From positions 50,356,242 to 50,420,241 of the forward strand of contig NC_053037.3 in assembly GCF_002575655.3 (NCBI RefSeq): 64,000 bases of DNA. Reading direction: 5' to 3'. Below are positions 23,216 through 31,781 of the stretch, in pieces. Every line of letters starts with the position of its first letter. Position 1 is the stretch's first letter. The DNA comes from Aegilops tauschii subsp. strangulata (lineage: Eukaryota > Streptophyta > Magnoliopsida > Poales > Poaceae). The position numbers and the translations under genes were made by a program. The notes under the pieces are model-generated. The model ran no database searches, had not been told where the DNA came from, and saw only the letters and a program-made list of their open reading frames with translations.

Positions 23216-26215
23216 TAGAAATAAAGATCGAATAGAGAATGTCAAATCTAGGACACAGTGAGCTAGCTAGATGTCACTTTTGCACGTTGGTAGCTTCCAT
23301 CTAGCACACAACCCTTGTACGGACGAGTGAGATAAAGGAACCCGCGACGGAATCAATATCTCTCCCATTGTTCGTTCCATAGCCGCTAATCGATATGCTA
23401 GTGCGCCCCTTCCACCCACCCAAGAGCCTTTGGCAGATGAGCTAGCAGTGCCGTTAAAACCTTCCATTGCTTTCATGCGGATTCTCTTATCTCCATGGAT
23501 CTCCCCCCTTTATATATGGTGATCAGATATGCTGTCAAGTGCATGCAGCCGCGCGGCCACGGCCTGCAAACATCTTTGCCTGGATGTTTCCATGAAGGAA
23601 CCAATTGGATGTCTCAGGAAACATTTGCTTTGCCACACTTTTTGAGTATGATATCCATGGGGGTGTACCCGTTAGCAGATTCTGCCAAACAATCTTAATT
23701 AGCAAAGCCGTGTCCTTTCGCTATCGCTTTATTTTATCCCCTCAAGTATAACATGAGCCTATCATAGCGCCCGGCCCCAAAGCCAACCAATCACATGGCT
23801 GCGAGTCCAATGTATTGCTAGTTCACTGAAAGGTGCAATAATTTATCCTTGTGTGTGGCTATCAAGGGTTTGTGCATGCAGGGGGGAGGTCTATGCACTG
23901 TGTGCTATGGTGATTATGCTTTATAGCAAACCAGATACTTAGAGAGAACTTATTACAACTGAAGCAAATGTATTTTTACGCAATTCATCATATATTCTGG
24001 GATTTGATCCAAGTTTAGCCTGCTGAAAAAGGAGATGGATTGAGATTGGAATTGATTGCCATGCATTGATGCATGCCACCAAATGTTCCTTCAAGGATGG
24101 AGAAAACATACGAGGGGCTTACATGCAAGAGGATATATATGGACGATGAAAGCAGAGTCACCAGCTTAGAGCCTTGGACACATGAAGATATGCGGTGGGC
24201 TCAGTGTATAAGCCGGGCAACATCTACGTTCTTTTGTTTCCCTGCGAGTGATGAAACTGCACAAGAGGTCTTCTAATTTACAATATCCTCCTTGGTATGC
24301 CGGTCACCTAATTAATCTCGACTTGTGATAGGCCAACACAGAAACTGATTGACAGGGATAGGCCCGGCTCCACACAAACACACTCGCACAGGGGCCAGAT
24401 CCAGCCAAGGTTGATGTTTACAATTATTATGCAATGGCGTCGGATGATCATGTCACGGCCGGGGATGATCGGCCCCAATAATCAAAGCAGCAGAAACACG
24501 GTCATGTGCTCGACAATCAACGTGGGACTCTGCAGGCCTACAGGTCAGTGATTCTATATTTGGCAACTATTATCTCTGCTTGTTTGCGCCACACCAGATA
24601 GCAAAGCAGACGTTGATCCTGTGAACGAGAAGGGTTTGAAAGATGCAAACTGAAAGCGCAACGGCAGCGCTGATAAAAACAGCTGGGCAGCCCCACCCCT
24701 TCCCACCCATGGCGATGGGGCCAGACAGACAGTGCGGGATTCTCCAATCGATCGACAAAGTACGGGTTCCATGCACGCCCGTGGCACCGCGACCCTTCCG
24801 CCCCTTGTGACCAGAATTCAAAGGGACTGTGCCCTCCCACAGTGCAGTGCAACCTCGCCTCTGTACCGCGAGGACCCATCCGCTGATCCATCCGTGCTTT
24901 CCCCACCCCCACCCCACCCCCAACACGCCGCTTACTAGCAGCACGTACCATCTTTGATCTTTAGCATTGCAAGCACACTAGCTGGTGCTAATTCCTGCCT
25001 AGCCACTTCTCTGCCGGTTGATCTTCATCTACCTCTAGCTCTTGGCTACCGGCCCAGGGTCCGGTCGTTGTACTGGTAGTAGCCGGACGGCTGCCTCGCT
25101 ACGTGGTGGGGTCCAGTCCTGCTCAAACCTAGCTAGCCACACGGCCCTCAAAACATTGCGCATGCATGCATGGCCCACCAAAACTACTCACGCACCTGTC
25201 CTTTTGCCACTCAAAAGCTGAAGTTCCTGTTCTCCCCCCGGGAGAGAATCTAACTTAGGCAAGAGTTAACCACCCAAAAATGCCTGTACACGGCTGGTTC
25301 CACTGAAAGATTAGGGATCTTGCTTGGAGGCAATAGTTGCAAGCAGGGAGGGTCGCAGGCTAGCTAGCTTGCAGCTCAAAGGGACAGGCATGGTGGATAG
25401 GTTACATAGGTAGGTCGTGAGCCTGGGAAAGGCTGCGCCCATGCATGCATTGCATACATCCAGGGCACAAAAGTGCCGGGCCTAAGCCATAGCCCTAGCT
25501 GACGGAGCTCGGTGGTAGCTCTCCGGTCTTGGTCCAACGATTTGATGGCCGGTGGATTTCAGCATCCAATTTATAATGTGCGTGTACTAGGAAAGCAAGA
25601 AAGACGCTTGCGGTTGCGGGTGAGATCTTGTTTGTGTTCTTCCTGGCTGGGGGATCTTGGGAGGATCTAGCTTGTGGCTGCTTACGCTGCATATCTCCTT
25701 AATCAAATCATATACTACTACTACTATGAATCACTAATAGCATGACACGGCCTACATGTAAGTATGCATGAATGGCATCCAGGTGAGATGATATCAAATC
25801 TCTTGCTTGTGCGATCGAATGGCATAGTTTAGGCCCTTTTTCGTTTGATGCACATCACGTCGCGTGTGTCATGCGGCATCATTGTACTGTGCATGTGGTG
25901 TGGAGGTCATTAAACTAAAAAAAAGCCTTTGTTAATATACACTACTCCCTCCGTGCTGTAGCCTGCCTCATCTTAGGGCGTGCTGTTACTGTTCTCAGGT
26001 AAGGAGTAGCTTAGTGGTGTGAATCTAGGCTTGTCTGTACTTGGATTCTTGGAGACCGTGACATATCCTTCTTCCTTGAGAAACAACCTTTCCACGTTTC
26101 ATCTGTGTTTGACCACTCATGTTGACCTGACTATTCTTTTGTGGAGTTCAATTGCCCCAAACCATATCTGTAGCTCTACCGCTGGTTCGGACAGCACTGT
26201 TCTTACAGTGCTCTT
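23216..26215. other. Intergenic DNA without recognisable gene
   Basis: Three kilobases between the MITE nest and a micro-insertion. Open frames are short and unsupported; the longest (minus, 24538-24951) has a low-complexity, GC-skewed composition with no domain. The base composition is less AT-rich than neighbouring introns, and there are many GCATGC and CATGCATG (RY-like) words (for example near 25161 and 25441). This is compatible with far-upstream regulatory DNA of the LOB-domain gene, but that is inference. A truncated Stowaway end (ACTCCCTCCGT) lies near 25943. Confidence 0.4.
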
Positions 26216-26268
26216 AGCTACTGCTGTAGCTTTTTTTTTTTTTTTGCGGGTGAGCTACTGCTGTAGCT
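26216..26268 (-). mobile_element. 21-bp micro-insertion with 16-bp target duplication
   Basis: The 16-mer AGCTACTGCTGTAGCT stands at 26216-26231 and again, identical, at 26253-26268. Between them lie only 14 T and GCGGGTG (26232-26252). A poly(T) run next to a long, exact target duplication is the mark of target-primed reverse transcription, here of an RNA end read on the minus strand as CACCCGC plus poly(A). The event inserted almost nothing but the tail, so it looks like an extremely 5'-truncated LINE or SINE. Confidence 0.75.
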
Positions 26269-27678
26269 AGGAGTCGTACACTTTCAGTTAGCACATGAGG
26301 TGGATTAAGCTGATCATGAGGATATACCATGTCACTACAATTTTCTCTGTTTTTCTTCCTCCGAAATCAGACGCTTGATGTATACCGACGCTGATCATTT
26401 GAATGTTCTCGGTGACATGTATGATTGTTGGCCAGCCTGGATCATGGCTACTTTTAAACATCCTTTTGGCTTTGAAAACTCTGCGGCAAGTAGTAATTAC
26501 GGGCTGTTGAGATGGTTTGCTTGTCATGATGCTAAATTGCTAATTACGTAGAGTACGTATAAACTTCAGGCACGTACCTCTATAAATGACAAAATCTGAG
26601 CCGATGCTGCTAGCATGGCATGCAACAGTACGTGCGGTGGCCATCATCGAGGGCAACATGTGCTTTGGATTATTTTATCAACAACGACGTGTTCTCGCCG
26701 TCGACGTACCTGGAAAGTAAAAGAAATCAGCAGTTAAATAATCTGCTGGGAGCTGTGCTGCGCTAGCTTGCGCGGAGCCGTGAGCACAAGTCTAACCTCA
26801 GCTCCTCTTAAGTTACTTTTATCTCACACTAATTTTAAGAGCAAATATTATCTTCGGAAGTCTTTATGAGTTGACCTTGTTGCTGCTTTTTATATAAAAT
26901 CTTTATTCCAGGTTACTCTTCTCTAAGTTTTACCAAGTTCATAGAGAAAAATATCAGTATCTACAATACCTAATCAATATCATTAGACTATTCATAAAAT
27001 ATTTGTTTATATTTTATTTATTTGATATTATAGATGTTGACATAAATTTGGCCAAACATAATTTTTTTGCCTTTGACTTTGCCTTTGAAAAAGGCAGTAC
27101 CTTGTATTTTGGAAAGGAGGTTAATTATCTTTTGGATTAATGAGATGCAACATATTGTACATTAATCTCAAGTATAGTTATTTCCTACTCCCTTTGATCC
27201 ACAATAAATGTCGTGGTTTTAGTTCAATAGTATGTTCTTTTTCTAGCAGCTCTATGTATATGTCAGGAAGTGCTATATGCCAGTCCGCAGTGGTGAGGAT
27301 GGTCTTGGCACCCAACTTCTCCCTCATCTTCTTGCCCTACACACCTAAACGGAAGGCGATCATGATGGCCCGCGGGGAATTTCCTAGAATGGCGTTGCAC
27401 ACTCACTTAAGCGTTGAGTATACCGATGTAGGTCTCTCCCAAACATTGGATCGTGACGAGGAGATCATCACTAAAGCGCTGAATATACACAAAGGCTTGC
27501 AAGTGACCTGGAAGTTGGGACAAAGTGGTTGCACAACTCCTTCCACGAGCCGATAGATGACAGAGGCAGGTTCATGAGCCAAGACTAGGCTGGTTCCTTC
27601 AAGACCAGTGGGAGCTAGATTGTCATTACCTTCTACGTTCCACCTGTGGCATGCACAGTCGTGGTATAGAGTTGGAGA
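26269..27678. other. Intergenic DNA, unidentified
   Basis: I see no gene. The stretch from 27230 to about 27660 has a higher GC content and an open plus-strand frame, but the predicted protein shows no family I can name. It may be a decayed transposon piece. A half Stowaway lies at its left edge (27188-27227). Confidence 0.35.
27188..27227. mobile_element. Half of a Stowaway-like MITE
   Basis: CTCCCTTTGATCCACAATAA and the following TGTCGTGGTTTTAGTTCAA match the left arm of the element at 18244-18325. The right arm is absent, so a deletion or a second insertion has removed it. Confidence 0.65.
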
Positions 27679-28000
27679 TGTTGAAGTTATATGTGGATTG
27701 CCTAGTCCTTTACATCCGTTCAGACTTTTGATTGGATTAGCTAGTGCATGAAGCTTATCATGGTATCAAAGCCTAAGATCTTGAGTTCAAGTCCTAACTT
27801 TCACAATTTATCAAAAAATTGTTGTTCTCCAGGCATAGGCTTCTTGAGCCATACCTCAAGTATATTCATGTGGTGACCTCCCGTGTCATACGTGAGAGGG
27901 GGTGTTGAAGTGTATATGTGGATTGCCAGCTAAACATGATATCAGAGCCTAAGTTCTTTCAAGTCCTAGCTTTCACAATTGATCCAAAAATTGTTGATGC
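27679..28000 (+). mobile_element. TRIM/SMART-like miniature LTR element in tandem form
   Basis: A short LTR (27679-27760, 82 bp) begins TGTTGAAGTTATATGTGGAT and ends GCTTATCA. It is followed at once by TGGTATCAAAGC, a one-mismatch primer-binding site for initiator methionine tRNA. The internal part is only 142 bp and ends in the purine run GAGAGGGGG at 27894-27902, directly before a second LTR start (TGTTGAAGTGTATATGTGGA, 27903-27936, shortened by a deletion). After it the primer-binding site recurs as TGATATCAGAGC, followed by the same internal sequence. The order LTR-internal-LTR-internal is the tandem layout reported for TRIMs. It has no coding capacity and would depend on other elements. 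Confidence 0.75.
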
Positions 28001-28028
28001 TCCCCTCTGTGTCCATGTATAGGCCGAG

Positions 28029-28091
28029 CCCCCCCCCCCCCCCCCCAACTACCCTCAATCCGTCCTCTGACCGAACATATAGGGGGGGGGG
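28029..28091. repeat. C18 tract facing a G10 tract
   Basis: Eighteen consecutive C (28029-28046) are followed 35 bases later by ten consecutive G (28082-28091). The two could pair as a stem, and each could form G-quadruplex-like structures. The exact length may be a sequencing artefact. Confidence 0.7.
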
Positions 28092-28487
28092 CACTACTGC
28101 ATGCACGGACAAATGAGGTTTTGGAGCGGACACACCCACACAATGTCCAGACACATTCGCCGATGTATAGAGGGTCAGATAAGCACAGTCTGATTGCAGA
28201 TGCTCTAATGCCTAGCACTTTTTTTCTTTCTTACCTCCCCCAGTAAGACGGTAGCTTCGTTGTTGGTGATGGCCACACCAGTGGGTGACATTCTCATTGT
28301 TCAAGTTATGTTTCTCTCTTCTTTTGGTTTATTTTGTTTTGCCCATTGTCTGCTGTATGTAAGCACTTTGTATTTGCCATGGATTCATTAATTTAAATCT
28401 GGACGTTACATGTGGTAAGAAAAATGAAAGAATCAAACAAAGCCTTATAATGAGTGGATTCATTTTCTTTTGTGATCATATAATATA

Positions 28488-28569
28488 CTTCCTCTATCCC
28501 CAAATAAGTGTCATTGATTTAATACAACTTTATATTAAATCAGCGACACTTATTTTTGGACAGAGGGAG
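28488..28569. mobile_element. Stowaway MITE
   Basis: An 82-bp palindrome with TA on both sides, ends CTTCCTCTATCCCCAAATAA and the inverted arm closing in GGACAGAGGGAG. The internal arms are AAGTGTCATTGATTTAATA and a near-exact inverse. It is the first of a cluster of MITEs about 2.4 kb upstream of the LOB-domain gene. Confidence 0.85.
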
Positions 28570-28599
28570 TATAACCAATGAAATATGTTATGACAACTA

Positions 28600-28815
28600 C
28601 TCCCTCCGTTCCTAAATATAAGTCTTTTTAGATATTCTAGTATGAACAGTGGTTCATATTGGAATATCTAAAAAGACTTATACTCTCTCCGTCAGAAAAA
28701 TCTTGTCCTTCAAATAGATGTATCTAGCACCAAATTAGTGCGAGATACATCCATTTGAGAAACAAGTTTGGGACAAGTTTTTTCGGACGGAGGGAGTATC
28801 TAGGAACGGAGGGAG
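28600..28815. mobile_element. Stowaway MITE hosting a second Stowaway
   Basis: The outer element begins CTCCCTCCGTTCCTAAATAT and has arms AGTCTTTTTAGATATTC and AATATCTAAAAAGACTTATA. At that TA a second MITE (28683-28796) is inserted. The outer right end TCTAGGAACGGAGGGAG follows at about 28799-28815. TA duplications are visible around both elements. Confidence 0.85.
28683..28796. mobile_element. Inner Stowaway MITE
   Basis: A 114-bp element with ends CTCTCTCCGTCAGAAAAATC and TTTTTTCGGACGGAGGGAG, flanked by TA. The arms ATGTATCTAGCACCAAATTA and TAGTGCGAGATACATCCATT pair. It is the younger insertion of the pair. Confidence 0.88.
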
Positions 28816-28817
28816 TA

Positions 28818-28863
28818 GGTTATTGAAATCTCTAAAAAGACTTATATTTAGGAACGGAGGTAG
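28818..28863. mobile_element. Right arm of another Stowaway MITE
   Basis: GAAATCTCTAAAAAGACTTA followed by TATTTAGGAACGGAGGTAG is the right arm of the same family as the host element immediately to its left. It directly abuts that element, so it is either a rearranged duplicate or a third, truncated copy. Confidence 0.65.
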
Positions 28864-30426
28864 TACAATGTTTGATATTTACTAGACACTATAGACTGAT
28901 GTAGCTCGGCTCCAAATTCAATCATTAACCGAGAACATCCCTAGGGGTAGCTAGCTAGCTAGACCTGATTAGTAAGAACATCGCTTAATTCCTTAGGCAT
29001 AACTGGAACACGATGCATGCCAATGACCTAACTTGTATCTGATGGGTTCCTCACTAATGATTGCCAATTATACCGCCGCGCTTTTGATTATGAGATGGAA
29101 GCAATTAACAAATGATTAATTGGTTAACAGCAGCAATCGCACACCCCGCCTGTGCTAGCTACTGATCGCCACGGGTGTGAGTGTCTACATATCGTCGGCT
29201 TCTTTATGATTGTGCAGCTTGCTTAGGCAAAGCGTTGGATTGGGAATAATTAAGCTCACTTATGCATGAGAGTGCATGATTACTCTAAACCGGAAGCACT
29301 GATGATTAATTGCTTTTTTTGTTTTGTTTTAAGCATAGCTTGAGTGATTAAGATCATGTACTGTCGACAATAGTAATTGAGTGTATTTTCTTAGCCTTGG
29401 ATGTTTTTATTACCTAGCAATTGACATATTTATGTTTTCCCATTAGTTTTATTAATTATACCTGTCATTAATTACAAAGCAATATGCATAGTACATATTA
29501 CTCGCATGTGCTTTGTCCTTTGCATGATGATACATGCCGGTAGCGATCGAGTACATGCATGCATATAAGTTGCTTTTCAAGGAAAAATAATATATTTTTC
29601 TTGGGTTAATGTACACACATACATGTATTACTATTCTTTTTTTTTTTGCGAAATCATGTATTACTATTCTGCAGCAAGGGCACGGTGGCTAATTATTTTG
29701 CTTCATATTTATCAGGTCCGTACATGTGTGTATACATATACACAAGTATGTACGTAAGCAAACATAAGTATACATACGAACTCTTGAGCTAGTACGTACC
29801 CAGCAGCAACTATTTGCGAATGGTGATGAGATGAGGAGGCACTGTTGTAGATATTCTTACGAGTAGTGGCAATGTCGCCCTCACACTTTTGCTTGTACTG
29901 CCAATTAATCTCAGTTTGTCCTTATTTATCTGTTTACCCTCTCTCTCCTCCCTCCCTCCCCTCCGTCCCCCACCCTTTTGCAACGCCTCCACATTATTCT
30001 TTCAACTATCTCGCTCCCTCACTCAATACTGGCTTGCTTTTCCATTTTCTTGTCTACACACCTCAACTTTCCCTTGCTGCAGTTGTTGTAGGAGGAGGAG
30101 CTGTTCTCTATATCTCCCCCCTCCTCCCACAGATCACTGCTGCCAGAGAGACAATAGTTAGGCTGTCCTGCCTGATCATGTGCTAGCTCCTCCTCCTACA
30201 ATTCTTTGATTCACTGCCAAGGAGACAAGAACTAGTCCTCCTGTTTGTTTGCCTGTTTTTCCATTCAAAATTTCTCTCCTCCTTTGCCATGCTGTGAAGC
30301 TTGTGAATCTTGGAAGAGACGGGCTGCAACAAGGGGAGAGAAAATTTCTCCCAATTTTTTTCTTTGCTCACCTTCGTCAGGATCATCAGATCTATATCCT
30401 CCTCTCCGCTTGTTGACCCCAAAGAG
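28864..30426 (+). promoter_or_regulatory. Upstream region and 5' leader of the LOB-domain gene
   Basis: No protein-coding gene is supported. The distal part is AT-rich. A strong pyrimidine tract (CTCTCTCCTCCCTCCCTCCC, near 29940-29975) and further CT-rich stretches to about 30130 are typical of plant 5' leaders and core promoters. The last bases before 30427 (CCCAAAGAG) are the likely end of the first, non-coding exon. The transcription start is not determinable; the tract near 29940 is the best candidate neighbourhood. A micro-insertion lies at 29622-29670. Confidence 0.45.
29622..29670 (-). mobile_element. 17-bp micro-insertion with 16-bp target duplication
   Basis: CATGTATTACTATTCT occurs at 29622-29637 and again, identical, at 29655-29670. 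The insert (29638-29654) is ten T plus GCGAAAT. It has the same structure as the micro-insertion at 26216-26268, again with GCG after the T-run, so the two probably derive from the same kind of retroposon. Confidence 0.75.
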
Positions 30427-30997
30427 GTAAGGATGAGCAGGGTCTTTTGCTAGCTCGCTAGCTAGATGCACCTCAGAGAAATTTGGGAAGAAAGGAAAAT
30501 TTTGCAGCCTGTCCTTCTCTTGCTACTATTATATTGTTCATGCTTCTTGAGATTTGAGCAAACATCATGCTATTTTTACTTGGAAATCTGTGCTTCTTGT
30601 GCCATATCATCATACATGCACGCATATGCTTTCATACAGCTAGTGGATCAGGCTCTACATGCATTTGTTTTCATTGATTTTTTTTAGCAGCCATATGTCA
30701 AATCATCCCACTGCTATGAATGAATCTACAGTTTTTCTGTGTGCCTCCTTGTTGTGAAGTTGAAAAAAGAAAGAAAAAGATACAACTATTTTCCCCATTT
30801 CTTGCGTCGCGCTCGCAAAGATCAGATCAGAACACCTTAAGCTCCCAAACCCTAATCTCCTTCTACCTTCTCAGAACGATCCTCGTTCCAAGAAAACCCT
30901 AACCCTAGAACTAAGCTAGCATCGGAAGAAACGAATATTTTTCTGGGGAAAATGACTAACCATTTGACAGCTCTCTTAAATTGGCGTATATACACAG
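30427..30997 (+). other. Probable 5'-UTR intron of the LOB-domain gene
   Basis: A consensus donor (GAG/GTAAGG) at 30427 and an acceptor (TATATACACAG) at 30997, only ten bases before the ATG, bracket 571 bp of AT-rich DNA. Intron-like composition, good splice sites and the short distance to the start codon support a leader intron. Transcript evidence is lacking. Confidence 0.6.
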
Positions 30998-31007
30998 GTC
31001 GCTGGCA

Positions 31008-31781
31008 ATGGCATCTCCGTCGAGCACCGGCAACTCCGCCGTCTCTGTGGTGGTCGCAGCACCGACGACACCGGGGGCCGGGGCGCCGTGCGCTGCGTGC
31101 AAGTTCCTGCGGCGCAAGTGCCTCCCTGGTTGCGTGTTCGCGCCCTACTTCCCGCCGGAGGAGCCGCAGAAGTTCGCCAACGTGCACAAGGTGTTCGGCG
31201 CCAGCAACGTCACCAAGCTGCTCAACGAGCTGCCGCCGCACCAGCGGGAGGACGCCGTGAGCTCGCTGGCCTACGAGGCGGAGGCGCGGGTCAAGGACCC
31301 CGTCTACGGCTGCGTCGGCGCCATCTCCGTGCTCCAGCGCCAGGTCCACCGCCTCCAGAAGGAGCTCGACGCCGCGCACACCGAGCTCCTCCGCTACGCC
31401 TGCGGCGAGCTCGGTGGCATCCCCACCGCGCTTCCCGTCGTCACGGCCAGCATCCCCACCGGAAGGCTCTCATCCGCCGCAATGCCGTGCCCCGGGCAGC
31501 TCGCCGGCGGCATGTACGGCGGCGGAAGTGGCGGTGGCTTCCGGAGGCTCGGGCTTGTGGACGCGATAGTGCCACAGCCACCTCTTTCCGCCGGTTGCTT
31601 CTACAATATGCGGAGCAGCAACAACGCTGGAGGCAGCGTCGCCGCTGAGGTGGCGCCCGTGCAGATCCCTTACGCCTCCATGGCGAATTGGGCCGTGAAC
31701 GCCATTAGCACCATCACCACCACCTCAGGATCAGAGAGCATTGTGATGGATCACAAGGAAGGAGGAGACAGCAGCATGTGA
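31008..31781 (+). CDS. RA2: Class I LOB-domain transcription factor, RAMOSA2-type
   Basis: A single coding exon of 257 residues. The LOB domain starts with the zinc-finger-like C block (Cys28, Cys31, Cys38, Cys42; spacing CX2CX6CX3C). The GAS block with FGAS follows at 63-66, then a complete leucine-zipper-like LX6LX3LX6L (Leu109, 116, 120, 127), which marks class I. Within this class, the [14 protein letters not shown] junction and the conserved C-terminal tail ([14 protein letters not shown] near 222-235) fit grass RAMOSA2. That gene controls branch and spikelet-pair fate in maize and is VRS4 (row type) in barley. The protein should be nuclear and bind DNA as a dimer. The ATG at 31008 (MASPSS) is preferred; the frame is open for nine codons upstream without another ATG and includes the splice acceptor. 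Family certain; RA2 orthology from memory of its termini. Confidence 0.85.
   Translation: MASPSSTGNSAVSVVVAAPTTPGAGAPCAACKFLRRKCLPGCVFAPYFPPEEPQKFANVHKVFGASNVTKLLNELPPHQREDAVSSLAYEAEARVKDPVYGCVGAISVLQRQVHRLQKELDAAHTELLRYACGELGGIPTALPVVTASIPTGRLSSAAMPCPGQLAGGMYGGGSGGGFRRLGLVDAIVPQPPLSAGCFYNMRSSNNAGGSVAAEVAPVQIPYASMANWAVNAISTITTTSGSESIVMDHKEGGDSSM

Noticed and set aside
23267..23476. Possible organellar DNA fragment
   Set aside because: The composition and a short minus-strand peptide suggested it, but I could match no plastid or mitochondrial gene with confidence.
24538..24951. Minus-strand frame of 137 codons
   Set aside because: No domain, no splice support, biased composition and two other overlapping frames; treated as chance.
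30981..31007. Nine extra N-terminal codons for the LOB-domain protein
   Set aside because: The first codon is TTG, not ATG, and the segment contains the likely splice acceptor. The ATG at 31008 matches the family N-terminus.
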